The notes under the pieces: model-generated
The model's database searches: none
What the model was told of the DNA's origin: nothing
Seen by the model: the letters and a program-made list of their open reading frames with translations, nothing else
Source of the DNA: Arthrobacter castelli DSM 16402
GTDB lineage: Bacteria; Actinomycetota; Actinomycetes; Actinomycetales; Micrococcaceae
Assembly: GCF_000430705.1 (NCBI RefSeq)
Contig: NZ_AUMN01000020.1
Span: 38,539-102,538 of the forward strand
Direction: 5' to 3'
Length of the DNA: 64,000 nucleotides
In this document: in pieces, positions 53,141 to 62,628 of the stretch
How the letters are laid out: every line of letters starts with the position of its first letter
How positions within the stretch are numbered: position 1 is the first letter of the stretch
Made by a program: the position numbers and the translations under genes

Positions 53141-53293
53141 AGCTGCCTTCCCCGGTCATCGCGATGCTGCCGAAAAATCTCCTTGCCTACAGATTCGACA
53201 CCATGACGGGTCCAGGGGCAAGAGGTGGGCACCTACGGGCTGCGGGTATCGGGGTGCGGCACCAGGGCTCCACCATGGTCGCCCGAGCCATGG

Positions 53294-53689
53294 CTACGCC
53301 GCGGCCTGCACCTGGTCCAGCACCGCTTCGGGCCCCATGGTCTCGATGTCGCCGGCCACGTCGCCGTCGATGATCACGGCGCCTGCCGTCGTCGAACGCG
53401 TGGCCTGGCGCACCGCCTGCCACCGGCCGTGCCTCTCTCGCGCGGCACGGTAGGTGGCCGGCAGTAGAAAAAGCGTGTTGTCCGCCGTCGTCATTTGCAC
53501 GTCGACGGCGGGGACACGGTTGCGCAGCAAGCGGTAAGTTTGGGCGACCGGATCCATGGCGTCATGGCACGCGTGGGCTGTGGCGTGGTCGTCGGGGTCC
53601 TCTTCCAGGGCGACGCTGTCCGGCGCGGCGCTGCAGCAGCCGCCGCCGATGGTGGCGCTCCGCCACGGCCGGACCAGAATCACCTGCAT
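53294..53689 (-). CDS. small protein downstream of cstA, unknown function
   Basis: 131 residues that belong to no family I recognise. The N-terminus VILVRPWRSATIGGGCCSAAP contains a double Cys in a Gly/Ser loop; the rest is mixed alpha/beta with HATAHACHDAMDPVAQTYRLLRN and TADNTLFLLPATYRAARERH. There are no signal peptide and no membrane segment. In most bacteria cstA is followed by a ~65-residue YbdD/YjiX protein; this one is twice as long and unlike it. GGAG lies at the cstA stop, seven bases upstream, so the two are cotranscribed. Confidence 0.7.
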   Translation of the reverse strand: MQVILVRPWRSATIGGGCCSAAPDSVALEEDPDDHATAHACHDAMDPVAQTYRLLRNRVPAVDVQMTTADNTLFLLPATYRAARERHGRWQAVRQATRSTTAGAVIIDGDVAGDIETMGPEAVLDQVQAAA

Positions 53690-53696
53690 GGCTGTC

Positions 53697-55472
53697 CTAC
53701 TCCTCCGACCGGTCGGTGTCCACGTGCCGGCCGCGGGCGGCCGTTCCGCCGCCGGACCCGGCGCCGTCGTCGTTCCCGCCGGCAACAGGGGCAGGTTCGC
53801 CGCGGCGTGCCTTGCCCAACGCCAGCGCTGCCTCGACGATCAGCCACATCGCCAGGCCGAAGATGATCAGGTCGAGCGGGGCAAGCACCCACTGGCCGGC
53901 TTCGACGAAGTTGATCAGGTTCACGATCAGCGCCCAGGTGGTCATGATCAGCAGGAACACCAGCGGGACGACCACCGGCCAGATGGAGCGTCCGCCGCGG
54001 GTCACCCACACCGCGATGACGGCCAGGGCGAGACCGGCAGTGAGCTGGTTGGTGGTGCCGAACAGTTGCCACAGCACGCCGAAAGTGTAGCCGTCCTCGC
54101 CGCCGCCGGGCAGCAGTGCCATCCCCAGCGGGACGAGCACTGCCACCAAACTGGCCAGCGTCAGGTTGCGCGAGAGCGTCTTCCAACCGGCAAGTTCGGC
54201 GATTTCCTGCACCACGTAGCGCTGCAGCCGCACACCCGTGTCCATCGTGGTTGCGGCGAAAGCGATGACGACGACGGCGGCAAACACCGCTCCGAGCTGA
54301 AGCGGGATGCCGAGGTTGTTGGCGAAGGCGGCGATGCCGTTGACGAAGTTTCCGACGCCGCCGCCCGAGGCCGTGGCGAAGTCCGAGTAGAGTTCGTTCC
54401 AATCGGCGCGGGTGGCGGCAACACCGGCCGTGGCCGCCAATACAGCACCGGTTGCGAGGCTGCCTTCGCCGAGGGCCCCGCCATAGCCGACGTGTCGGGC
54501 ATCCGTGTCCTTGTTCAACTGCTTCGCCGTCGTGCCCGAGGAGACCAGGGAGTGGAATCCGGAAATGGCGCCGCAGGCGATGGTGATGAACAGGAACGGG
54601 AAGATCGACGGTGAGCCTTCCGGCACGTCGTTGAAGGCGGGGGCCACGATTGTCTCCCAGCCGACGGTGATGCCGGTAACGATGATCGCCAGCGCCACGA
54701 ACAACTGGTGCGAGTTGATGTAATCACGTGGTTGCAGCAGCATCCATACCGGAATTCTGGAAGCGATGAAGGTGTAGGCGAACATGATGATCACCCACAG
54801 GTTCCGCGGCTCCATACCGATTGCCTCGGCCCACGGGCTGATATCGACCGGGACCATTTGGCCGACCCAGATCAGGAAGTACAGGATGATGAGACCGATG
54901 AGGGAGGGGATCAGTGCCGCCGACTTGGTGCGGTAGATGTACTGGCCAATCGCGATCGCAACGGGAATCTGCAGGAAGATCGGGATCACCGCGCCGGGGT
55001 TGGCGATAAACAAGTTGCCGATGACGACGGCGAACACCGCGTTGACCAGCGTCAGCAGGAAGAAGATGATCAGCAGGAACAGCGTCCTCGCCCGCTTGTT
55101 GATGATGTCCTGGGCGATGGTGCCGATATTGCGTGCCTTGTGCCTCACGGAGACCACCAGCGACCCCATGTCGTGGACTCCGGCGGCGAAGATGGTGCCC
55201 AGCACGATCCAGGCCAGCGCCGGGACCCACCCCCAGAAAACTGCGATCGCAGGGCCGACAATGGGGGCGGCGCCGGCGACCGAGGTGAAGTGGTGGCCGA
55301 ACAGCACGTGTTTGTTGGTCGGCACGAAGTCAATGCCGTCGGTGAACTGGTGGGCCGGAGTGACGAACTTGGGGTCCAGCGCGTAGACGTGCTTAGTCAG
55401 GTACCCGGCGTAGTAGCGGTATCCGAGCCAGAACAGGACGGCTACGATGGCGACAATGACTGGCGCCGGCAT
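53697..55472 (-). CDS. cstA: carbon starvation protein CstA-family peptide/pyruvate transporter
   Basis: 591 residues, about 16 membrane helices. CstA motifs are YRYYAGYLTKHVYALD, FVPTNKHVLFGHHFTSVAGAAPIVGPAI, WGWVPALAWIVLG, HDMGSLVVSVRHKARNIG, ISGFHSLVSSGTTAKQL and ATTMDTGVRLQRYVVQE. It ends in an Asp/Gly-rich cytoplasmic tail. CstA imports peptides or pyruvate when carbon is short. AGGGAGA lies before ATG 55472; the longer open frame upstream has no ribosome site. A short Cys-Cys protein follows in the same operon. Confidence 0.92.
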   Translation of the reverse strand: MPAPVIVAIVAVLFWLGYRYYAGYLTKHVYALDPKFVTPAHQFTDGIDFVPTNKHVLFGHHFTSVAGAAPIVGPAIAVFWGWVPALAWIVLGTIFAAGVHDMGSLVVSVRHKARNIGTIAQDIINKRARTLFLLIIFFLLTLVNAVFAVVIGNLFIANPGAVIPIFLQIPVAIAIGQYIYRTKSAALIPSLIGLIILYFLIWVGQMVPVDISPWAEAIGMEPRNLWVIIMFAYTFIASRIPVWMLLQPRDYINSHQLFVALAIIVTGITVGWETIVAPAFNDVPEGSPSIFPFLFITIACGAISGFHSLVSSGTTAKQLNKDTDARHVGYGGALGEGSLATGAVLAATAGVAATRADWNELYSDFATASGGGVGNFVNGIAAFANNLGIPLQLGAVFAAVVVIAFAATTMDTGVRLQRYVVQEIAELAGWKTLSRNLTLASLVAVLVPLGMALLPGGGEDGYTFGVLWQLFGTTNQLTAGLALAVIAVWVTRGGRSIWPVVVPLVFLLIMTTWALIVNLINFVEAGQWVLAPLDLIIFGLAMWLIVEAALALGKARRGEPAPVAGGNDDGAGSGGGTAARGRHVDTDRSEE

Positions 55473-55701
55473 GATGGTCTCCCTTGCAACATGGCCAAAT
55501 TTCGCTGTGGGCGAATTCCGCACCAGCCTAACATGCCAAGCATGCTGAGCAGTGGCATGGGTCACTGGGGTCGGCGGATTGCCTTCGACTGTTATCGGGT
55601 GTCGGCGTCGGGGGCGGGGCGTCGGGTGCCGGCGTCGGGCAGCGCGTCTTATACGGTGGTGATCACCCGGATTTTCTGGCGGCAGCTGGTGAGGAGTGAT
55701 T

Positions 55702-56562
55702 GTGGACAGCGTGACCAGGACGGTGCATGGTTCCTCCTTGGCGGATGTGGCATGGATCGACGACGACGGCGGCATCCGGGCGTGCGGCGCCGTCGTCTTG
55801 CTCTGGGGTGAGACTCCGGCCATCGCCTTTAGCTACGCGTACGCCGACCTTGCCCGCAGTATCGCCGCCGCACCGCAGGCCGCTTTCGCTTTCACCGAGA
55901 CGCGGTCCACGAGCAGCACCTTTGTGCCGGGCGCCATCACCGGGCGCCCGGCCTTGGTGGAGGACTACGACGGCTCGACCTTCACTGAGGAACTGCTGGA
56001 ACAGGAGCTGCGCCGCCACCCGCCGGCGCGGGTCTTTGCCGACTCCGTGCTGCTGCGCCGGGAACACTGGTGGTACCTGCCGCGGCTGATTGTCACCCTC
56101 GACGTCGAGGCACTCCGTTCGTTGCCGCCACGGACCGGGCAGGGTCCGACGTCGTCGGACGCCAAACGCCCGCTGGCCGTTGAGTACCTGCTGGCTGTGT
56201 CAGTCGATGGCCGCCTCCAAACACATCTGGTCCGTGCGGCCGAATCCGGTTCCTCCCGCGCGCTGTTGCTGGAACCGGTGGCCGGAGGCGCCTTACCGCG
56301 CGGGCGGGCGGTGCTGGCCGGACAGGACGCGTCGTTCCCGGACCGGCAGCAATGGTCCACCTGGCAGTACCGCGGATTCTGCACCGGGAGCAGCCCGGAC
56401 AGCACCGAGACCGGTGCCGTGCTGGAGGTGGCTGAAGCGCCGGAGCCCGGATCCAGCGGCTTGGAGCCGGTGCCGACGGTGTGGCAGCGGATGCGCCGCG
56501 AGCAAAAGTACGGGAAGGCCTGCCGCCAGGGTGTCGCCGAGGCCGAGCGTCGGCTGGCATAG
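55702..56562 (+). CDS. hypothetical protein, possibly split-barrel flavin-binding-like
   Basis: 286 residues with no firm family. The N-terminal half (AWIDDDGGIRACGAVVLLWG, AIAFSYAYADLARSI, AFAFTETRS, ITGRPALVEDYDGSTFTEEL) has the strand pattern of pyridoxamine-5'-phosphate-oxidase-like barrels, and WWYLPRLIVTLDV continues it. The C-terminal third is Pro/Glu/Ser-rich and ends with a basic helix (RMRREQKYGKACRQG). GAGGA six bases before GTG 55702 set the start. It is divergent from cstA. Confidence 0.6.
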   Translation: MDSVTRTVHGSSLADVAWIDDDGGIRACGAVVLLWGETPAIAFSYAYADLARSIAAAPQAAFAFTETRSTSSTFVPGAITGRPALVEDYDGSTFTEELLEQELRRHPPARVFADSVLLRREHWWYLPRLIVTLDVEALRSLPPRTGQGPTSSDAKRPLAVEYLLAVSVDGRLQTHLVRAAESGSSRALLLEPVAGGALPRGRAVLAGQDASFPDRQQWSTWQYRGFCTGSSPDSTETGAVLEVAEAPEPGSSGLEPVPTVWQRMRREQKYGKACRQGVAEAERRLA

Positions 56563-56623
56563 CGGACCATGGTGTACATATAGCTCGACTCGCCAGCATA
56601 GGGCGCGCCGCCCGGCCGGTCCA

Positions 56624-57373
56624 TTAGGCCAGCATCGCCATGCCGCGGATGACCGCCACCGCCCCGCCCATTCCGGCCAGCGTGATGGCGACTCTGCGTG
56701 CGGCGTCCATCGAGACCTTCTTCGCCAGCCAAGCGCCGATGCGAATACCGGCGATCACGGTGACCACGATGATCGGGAAAAGCCACCATGGCGGCAGCTG
56801 CTCGATGGTGGTGGCGCCCACCGCCAGCTTGGTACCCACCGAAAAGATGCCCATGGTCATGAACGTCGGCTGCATCGTCGCCGCAAAGGAACGTTGATTC
56901 CAGCGGGAGAACTTCGAGTACATCACCATGGCCGGGGCAGCGACGCCGGCGCTTGTATTGAGGAAGCCGCCGACCAGGCCGGTCGCCCCGGTCAGCGCGT
57001 GGGTCCGGACATGGGGAACGCGCGGCGTCCCGAAGGTCAGCGCCAGGGAAATGAGCACCACTGACCCGATGACAATATTCAGCCACGCGGCATCGACTTC
57101 GCGGACCATAAACGCAGCCGGAATCGCCCCGAGCAGCGCCATGGGCATGAAGATGAGATACCGCTTCCAATTCACGTCACGAATGACGGCCAGCATGATG
57201 AGGAAACCCGAGACCACCGTCGTCGAATTCGTGACGAACACCCCGAGCGCCGGACCGATGAGCAGGGCCAGCACCGGAGCCACCACCAGCCCGACTCCCG
57301 TTCCGGACAGCCGCTGCAGCGTCGAGCCCACCAGGATGGCAATGACCGCGGCAATCACGATTCCGGTCGTCAT
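56624..57373 (-). CDS. TauE/SafE-family sulfite/anion exporter-like permease
   Basis: 249 residues, seven or eight helices in two repeats. The family openers are LQRLSGTGVGLVVAPVLALLIGP and GATGLVGGFLNTSAGVAAPAMVM, with the second repeat LAVGATTIEQLPPWWLFPIIVV. Members move sulfite, sulfoacetate or other organosulfur anions. No sulfur genes are adjacent. GGGAGGG stands before the ATG. A palindrome of family 1 lies upstream. Confidence 0.88.
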   Translation of the reverse strand: MTTGIVIAAVIAILVGSTLQRLSGTGVGLVVAPVLALLIGPALGVFVTNSTTVVSGFLIMLAVIRDVNWKRYLIFMPMALLGAIPAAFMVREVDAAWLNIVIGSVVLISLALTFGTPRVPHVRTHALTGATGLVGGFLNTSAGVAAPAMVMYSKFSRWNQRSFAATMQPTFMTMGIFSVGTKLAVGATTIEQLPPWWLFPIIVVTVIAGIRIGAWLAKKVSMDAARRVAITLAGMGGAVAVIRGMAMLA

Positions 57374-57430
57374 GGGCCCTCCCGATCGGTGAGCGGTTCG
57401 TCGAGTAGTGCCATCGGCTACGAGTCTAAG

Positions 57431-57500
57431 CCGAGGTAGGGGGTTAGCCGCGAGTCAGCGGGTTGCAACCCGCTACCTGGGCGGAAACCCCCTACCTCGG
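57431..57500. repeat. intergenic palindrome family 1, copy C
   Basis: The outer stem CCGAGGTAGGGGGTT (57431-57445) pairs perfectly with AACCCCCTACCTCGG (57486-57500), and the loop holds the 18-bp palindrome AGCGGGTTGCAACCCGCT (57457-57474). It lies downstream of the minus-strand FAH gene and upstream of the TauE gene. Confidence 0.9.
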
Positions 57501-57613
57501 CGACCTGGATTTCAGGCGAAGGCGTTCCGGCGGCCCCATGCACCTCGGGTCAGGCGAAGGGCGACCGCCTTTGAGATGGAATTGCCCGCCACTGGGTCGG
57601 TGGCCACGTCGCG

Positions 57614-58453
57614 TCAGACAAACGTGTTCCGCTGCGCGCCGAGGCCGGCGATCTCCGTCTCGACCACGTCCCCGGCCTTCAGCCAGGGATGCCGTCCCTG
57701 CTCGTTCCGGCGACCCAGCGCCACACCCGCCGGCGTTCCGGTGAGAATCAGATCTCCCGGGCGCAGCGTCACCATGGTGGACAGGTACGAGACCAGCGCG
57801 GCGGAGCCGAAGGCGAGGTCGCCGGTTGAATCCTGCTGTACCACCTCGCCGTTGACCTTCGTGGTGATGGTGGCGCCGTCGTCGTACTCATCCGGCGTGA
57901 CCAGATACGGGCCGACCGGCGCGGAAGCCTCCCAGCACTTGCCCTGCGTCCACTCCGACGTCCGGCTCTGCCAGCCGCGCATCGAGATGTCGTTCGACAC
58001 CGCATAGCCGGCGACGGCTGCCGCGGCGTCGGCCTCGGATATCCGGCGCCCGCCCTGCCCGATCACGATGGCGAGTTCGCCCTCCCAATCGATCCGGTGC
58101 TCCTCGGCGGGAATCTCGATGTCGTCGTGGGCGCCGGTCAGTGAATCGGCGAACTTGGTGAAAATCGTCGGGTACTCGGGCAGTTCGTTGCCGGTCTCCA
58201 GGATGTGGTTGCGGTAATTCAGCCCGATGCAGAACACCTTGGACGGCTCGGGAATCAACGTGGCGAAGGAAACGTCGCTGACGCGTCTGGCGGGCGCGGC
58301 TGCAGCGACCGCTTCGTCGCGCGCCGCCTTGGGGGAGGCCAGGTAGGCGCCGACGTCGGCATATCCACTCAGCTCAGCGGTCTCATTGCCGGAGACGACG
58401 GCGGCGTAGGTCTCTGCGGGATTGTCCGGGCGGCGTATCGTGGCGAGTTTCAT
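57614..58453 (-). CDS. fumarylacetoacetate hydrolase (FAH) family protein
   Basis: 279 residues. A short N-terminal domain is followed by the FAH barrel. [20 protein letters not shown] is the family opener. The metal site includes the Glu pair in [11 protein letters not shown] and Asp in [27 protein letters not shown] and [15 protein letters not shown] close it. Members split C-C bonds in aromatic or sugar-acid degradation, or decarboxylate oxaloacetate-like acids. It is divergent from rlmN, 48 bp apart. No clear ribosome site, perhaps leaderless. Confidence 0.9.
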   Translation of the reverse strand: MKLATIRRPDNPAETYAAVVSGNETAELSGYADVGAYLASPKAARDEAVAAAAPARRVSDVSFATLIPEPSKVFCIGLNYRNHILETGNELPEYPTIFTKFADSLTGAHDDIEIPAEEHRIDWEGELAIVIGQGGRRISEADAAAAVAGYAVSNDISMRGWQSRTSEWTQGKCWEASAPVGPYLVTPDEYDDGATITTKVNGEVVQQDSTGDLAFGSAALVSYLSTMVTLRPGDLILTGTPAGVALGRRNEQGRHPWLKAGDVVETEIAGLGAQRNTFV

Positions 58454-58501
58454 GAGGCCATCGAATCACAAGACCGCCAAACCATGGGACAATGGGCGAC
58501 G

Positions 58502-59716
58502 ATGTCTGTCGCTAAAACCCCGGCTCCCGATACGAACCGCCCCCAAGTCCGTCCCGCCACCGAGGGATGGGAGCAGGCCGTCGCGCCCGATGGCCGTCCC
58601 GAACTGCAGTTCAAGTCCCCGCGGGTGAAGCAGCCGTCCGCACATCTGGCGGACCTGACCATGGCCGAACGCCAGGCCAAGGTGGCCGAGCTGGGCCACC
58701 CCGCGTTCCGCGCCAAGCAGCTGTCGACGCACTACTTCAACCACTACACCACCGACCCGGCCGACATGACCGACCTGCCCAAGGAAGGCCGGGAGGAACT
58801 GGCAGCGGAAATGTTCCCGCCGCTACTGACCGAGGTCAAGAAGCTCACCACCGACAACGGCGACACCATCAAGTTCCTCTGGCGGCTGTTCGACGGCGCC
58901 CTCGTCGAGTCGGTGCTGATGCGTTACCCGGGCCGGATCACCCTGTGCGTGTCATCGCAGTGCGGCTGCGGGATGAACTGCCCGTTCTGTGCCACCGGCC
59001 AAGCGGGACTGACCCGGAACATGTCCTCGGCCGAAATCGTGGACCAGATCGTCGCGGCCAACCGCGCCATCGCCGACGGGGATCTCGGCGCACTGCGCTC
59101 CGACGGCGGGCACGACGCCGAGCGGGTCACCAATATCGTCTTCATGGGAATGGGCGAGCCACTGGCCAACTACAAGCGCGTGATGAATGCCGTGCGGCGG
59201 ATGGTTGATCCGGCACCCGAAGGACTCGGCATGTCCGCCCGGAACATCACCATCTCCACCGTCGGACTGGTCCCGGCGATCAACAAGCTGGCCAACGAGG
59301 ACCTCCCCATCACGTTCGCGCTGTCGCTGCACGCCCCGGACGATGAACTGCGCGACGAGCTGATTCCGGTGAACAGCCGCTGGAAGGCCGACGAGGCGAT
59401 CGATGCCGCCTACAACTACTACCGGACCACCGGCCGCCGGGTCTCCATCGAGTACGCCCTGATCAAGGACATGAACGACCATGCCTGGCGAGCCGACCTG
59501 CTGGCCAAGAAGCTCAACCAGCGCGGTCGCGGCTGGGTGCACGTGAATCCCATCCCCCTTAACCCCACCCCCGGTTCCATCTGGACCGCGTCGGAGAAGG
59601 ACGTGGCGCAGGAGTTCATCGACCGGCTGATTGCCGCCGGCATCCCGACAACGATGCGCGACACCCGCGGTGAGGAGATCGACGGCGCGTGCGGGCAGCT
59701 CGCCGCCGCTGAATAG
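58502..59716 (+). CDS. rlmN: 23S rRNA (adenine-2503-C2)-methyltransferase RlmN
   Basis: 404 residues. The radical-SAM cluster is C-x3-C-x2-C in [47 protein letters not shown] and [19 protein letters not shown] follow, and the C-terminal methyl-carrier Cys is in [10 protein letters not shown]. It methylates A2503 of 23S rRNA and some tRNAs. No ribosome site precedes ATG 58502, but GACAAT eight bases upstream could be a -10 for a near-leaderless mRNA. In-frame ATGs lie at 58484 and 58493. The EamA gene begins on the next base after the stop. Confidence 0.95.
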   Translation: MSVAKTPAPDTNRPQVRPATEGWEQAVAPDGRPELQFKSPRVKQPSAHLADLTMAERQAKVAELGHPAFRAKQLSTHYFNHYTTDPADMTDLPKEGREELAAEMFPPLLTEVKKLTTDNGDTIKFLWRLFDGALVESVLMRYPGRITLCVSSQCGCGMNCPFCATGQAGLTRNMSSAEIVDQIVAANRAIADGDLGALRSDGGHDAERVTNIVFMGMGEPLANYKRVMNAVRRMVDPAPEGLGMSARNITISTVGLVPAINKLANEDLPITFALSLHAPDDELRDELIPVNSRWKADEAIDAAYNYYRTTGRRVSIEYALIKDMNDHAWRADLLAKKLNQRGRGWVHVNPIPLNPTPGSIWTASEKDVAQEFIDRLIAAGIPTTMRDTRGEEIDGACGQLAAAE

Positions 59717-60640
59717 GTGGCCGGCGCTCTACGGGCGCGTCTGGGTAATCGGTCCAACGGGCTGATCGCCGCGCTCGCCGTCTTGATGGGGTCGCTGGGT
59801 ATCCAGATCTCGTCAATGGTGTCGTTTTCGTTGTTCGACTCCTACACCACCATGGGTGTCTCCGGGCTGCGGATGGTGATTGCCGCCGTCGTGCTGCTGA
59901 CCATTGCCCGGCCCAATATCCGCGCGCTGGGCAAGGCGGACTGGCGCGGCGTGCTGGTGTTCGGGGTGGCGATGGCGGCGATGAACGTCTTCTTCTACCT
60001 CGCGCTGAGCCGGCTGCCGCTCGGCGTGGCCGTGACGCTGGAATTCCTTGGCGCCTTCACCGTGGCCATGCTGGCCGCCCGCCGACTCCGCGATGGCATG
60101 TTTGCCCTGCTCGCGCTGGTGGGGGTGGCGCTGATCGCTGGTCCCGCGGCGGACTTCGACCCGCTGGGCTACGTGTTCGGATTGGGCGCGGCCGCCGCAT
60201 TCGCCGTCTATACCGTAATGTCGGCCCGCATCGGCAAAGCGTCGGAAGCCAGCTCCGGACTCAAGGGACTGTCGCTGTCGGTGACCGTTGCCGCCGTCGT
60301 ACTATTGCCGTTTTCCGTCCCGCAGATCCCGCGGGTGGATGCGCCCGACTGGGGCCTGCTGGCGCTGAGCGGACTGCTTGGTGTCGCGTTCACGTTCTCG
60401 ATGGATGTGCTGGCCGCGCAGCTGACCTCGGCGGCCACCGTCGGGGTGCTGTTCAGTATCGATCCCGTGACCGGTGCGTTGGTTGGCGCGCTGTTGATGG
60501 GGCAGAGCCTGTCGCCCGCGGCCTATGTCGGGATCGTGCTGGTGGCTGCCTCCGGCGCGTTCGTGATCTGGCGGACCAATCGTGCTGCGGCGAAGCTGGC
60601 TGCCGCCGGTGCCAGGGAGCGCGACGACGGCGGCGGGTAG
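59717..60640 (+). CDS. EamA-family (DMT) transporter
   Basis: 307 residues with ten helices in two EamA repeats: SFSLFDSYTTMGVSGLRMVI and RLPLGVAVTLEFLGAFTVAM in the first, LLGVAFTFSMDVLAAQL and FSIDPVTGALVGALLMGQ in the second. A basic tail ends the protein. The GTG start directly adjoins the rlmN stop, so it is read on the rlmN mRNA by re-initiation. The cargo is unknown; it belongs to the same RhtA-like group as the gene at 7189. Confidence 0.88.
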   Translation: MAGALRARLGNRSNGLIAALAVLMGSLGIQISSMVSFSLFDSYTTMGVSGLRMVIAAVVLLTIARPNIRALGKADWRGVLVFGVAMAAMNVFFYLALSRLPLGVAVTLEFLGAFTVAMLAARRLRDGMFALLALVGVALIAGPAADFDPLGYVFGLGAAAAFAVYTVMSARIGKASEASSGLKGLSLSVTVAAVVLLPFSVPQIPRVDAPDWGLLALSGLLGVAFTFSMDVLAAQLTSAATVGVLFSIDPVTGALVGALLMGQSLSPAAYVGIVLVAASGAFVIWRTNRAAAKLAAAGARERDDGGG

Positions 60641-60710
60641 CGGCGCTGGTGCCTTACCGGCGGTTCAGCGGAAGTTGCGTGTTCCTGCAGGGCAACGTGT
60701 GGCTCTGCGG

Positions 60711-60735
60711 GCCCCATACCTTGCCGGTATGGGGC
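60711..60735 (+). terminator. hairpin ending the rlmN-EamA transcript
   Basis: A perfect 10-bp stem GCCCCATACC / GGTATGGGGC around TTGCC, 70 bases after the EamA stop. No T-run. The remaining gap to 60893 shows nothing else. Confidence 0.7.
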
Positions 60736-60893
60736 GTATCGTAAACCGGTCTTGGACAGTTCTGAAAATACCGGCCACACTCGAAGCGAAGCTTGTATCG
60801 CCGTTGCCAACTTCTCCGTTCCGGTAACAGGCCGTTTTCCCGAATGCTCTGCCGCCGCTGGTGTCGGCGGGGTTGTGCCTTGAAAGGAGGCGG

Positions 60894-62114
60894 ATGTCTG
60901 TATTCGCTGAGCAGTCAGTCGACGTTGAGCATTACCTGTCGCAACGCGCCATCGCCGCGCAGCCGTCGGAAGTGCGCAAGATCCTGAGGGCCTCGCCCCG
61001 GCCCGACACCATCTCGTTCGCCAATGGGGCACCGTATCTGGGTGCGCTGCCGTTCGATCGGCTGGCGGACGACGCTCACCGCATCCTGGAGCATCACGGT
61101 TCGAAGGCGTTCCAATATGGCCCCAGCGAGGGGATCCCTGAACTGCGCCGCCACATCTGTGAGTTGATGGCCCTGGAAGGCATCACCGCTGACCCTGCCG
61201 CCGTCGTCGTCACCACCGGCAGCCAGCAGGCCATCGACGTCGCCGCCCGGGTGCTGGTCAACCCAGGTGATGTCATCTTTGCCGAGGGGCCATCGTACGC
61301 CGGGGGCATGGCCGCGTTCGCCGGGTACGAGGCTGAGATTGTGCATGTGCCGGTCGACGCCGACGGTATGGTGGTTGCCGAACTGGAGCGGCTGCTCGCC
61401 CAGGTCCGTGCCGTGGGCAAGACGCCGAAGGGTGTCTACACCATCCCCAACTTCCAAAATCCCGGCGGAGTGAATCTGTCGGCTGAACGGCGCACCCGGA
61501 TCGGTGAACTGTGCCGGGCGGAGGGCATGCTGGTGTTCGAGGACAATCCGTATGGGCTGCTCGGGTTCGACGGCACCACTACGCGTGCCATCCAGCCGGA
61601 CTTTGCCGACATCACCATCTATTTCGGGTCGTTCTCCAAGATGATCGCGCCCGGCCCGCGGGTGGGATGGATGCTGCCGCCGTCGTGGCTGCACGAGCAC
61701 ATGGTCAACACCAGCGAAACGGGGGCGCTCAACCCGGCGGTGTTCAACCAGCAGCTGATCAGCGCGTACCTGGACGACCCGTCATGGAAGACCAAGCTGG
61801 ACGAGTACCGGGGGATCTACTGCCGGAAGTTCGAGGCCTTGGTTCAGACGCTGGAAGAGGTGATGCCGGAGGGCACCACCTGGAACCAGCCGACTGGCGG
61901 CTTCTACCTGTGGGTGACGGTTCCGGACGGGATCGATACCGAAAAGCTGGCCTACGAGGGGATCGACCGCGGGGTGGTGTTTGTGCCGGGCACGGCGTTC
62001 TACACCAATGGCGCCGGGCACAACGAGATGCGGCTGTCTTTCTGCCTGCCCACCGAGGATGACATCCAGCGCGGGGCGCGCATCATTGGAGAGCTCTTCC
62101 GGGAAGCGGCGTAA
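60894..62114 (+). CDS. PLP-dependent aminotransferase (2-aminoadipate/MocR-catalytic type)
   Basis: 406 residues of fold type I, like LysN or MocR without its helix-turn-helix. ISFANGAPYLGALPFDRLAD, FQYGPSEGIPELRRHICELM, VTTGSQQAIDVAARVLVNPG, the Asn-Pro pair IPNFQNPGGVNLS, VFEDNPYGLLGF and the PLP Lys in FGSFSKMIAPGPRVGWM are all conserved. The substrate is an amino acid, perhaps aminoadipate or an aromatic or branched-chain amino acid. AAAGGAGG stands ideally before the ATG, a strong translation signal. A long inverted repeat follows the stop. Confidence 0.9.
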   Translation: MSVFAEQSVDVEHYLSQRAIAAQPSEVRKILRASPRPDTISFANGAPYLGALPFDRLADDAHRILEHHGSKAFQYGPSEGIPELRRHICELMALEGITADPAAVVVTTGSQQAIDVAARVLVNPGDVIFAEGPSYAGGMAAFAGYEAEIVHVPVDADGMVVAELERLLAQVRAVGKTPKGVYTIPNFQNPGGVNLSAERRTRIGELCRAEGMLVFEDNPYGLLGFDGTTTRAIQPDFADITIYFGSFSKMIAPGPRVGWMLPPSWLHEHMVNTSETGALNPAVFNQQLISAYLDDPSWKTKLDEYRGIYCRKFEALVQTLEEVMPEGTTWNQPTGGFYLWVTVPDGIDTEKLAYEGIDRGVVFVPGTAFYTNGAGHNEMRLSFCLPTEDDIQRGARIIGELFREAA

Positions 62115-62120
62115 CTTCCA

Positions 62121-62234
62121 CACGAGTGCCCTCTGCGGACGGGCGAATGGACGTTATGTGCCGTTTTGCCGGTGAGGACCCCGGCGAGAGGACAAAAAGT
62201 GCCTCTTCGTCAGGCGGTATAAGGGCACTTCGTG
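62121..62234. repeat. long inverted repeat after the aminotransferase gene
   Basis: CACGAGTGCCCT (62121-62132) pairs with AGGGCACTTCGTG (62222-62234) with one bulge. The two inner halves also look like inverted relatives of each other (GTGCCCTCTGCGGACGGGCG against the complement of the 62191-62230 stretch), and a GAGG/CCTC pair flanks a second AAAAAGTG. It could form a cruciform or a double hairpin and may end transcription. Confidence 0.5.
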
Positions 62235-62628
62235 ACAATCGGGTGTGGAAGCCGGCGGCGGTGTCGTTTTCGGACTGTTGTCGTCGGGGCCGCCCGCCGT
62301 TACCGCGTGGTCATCGGTTCCTGTCGTCGCCGTCATGGTCCGCGTCACCATCCCCGGTGGCGGTGGCCGCCGTCGTCGCTGGCTCCTTGCCGCCGTCGTC
62401 GTGGTCCATGTTGACTTTTGTTACTCCCGCAGGTTGAGTTCTCCGCCGTCGAGCCCGCAGAATCGAAACAGAATCAAGAGTCCCGACCGAAAGCCCTGGC
62501 TGGTCGGGCGGCAACCCTCGTCGCTGTAGCGGGGTGCCCCAGGTGACGATTCGACGCTGGCCCGGTGACGAAACGGGGGCGTAAGTATGGCGCCGTGCAT
62601 GGCATGCGCCACGACACGAAGGGGACTC
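62235..62628. other. intergenic stretch with no supported gene
   Basis: About 390 bp before the OsmC start. On the minus strand a short frame rich in Asp, His and Gly (62311-62409) is open, but no family or ribosome site supports it. Nothing else was recognised. Confidence 0.5.

Noticed and set aside
62311..62409. Asp/His-rich short minus-strand frame, possible metal-binding peptide
   Set aside because: Only about 32 residues, no start signal, low complexity in GC-rich DNA.
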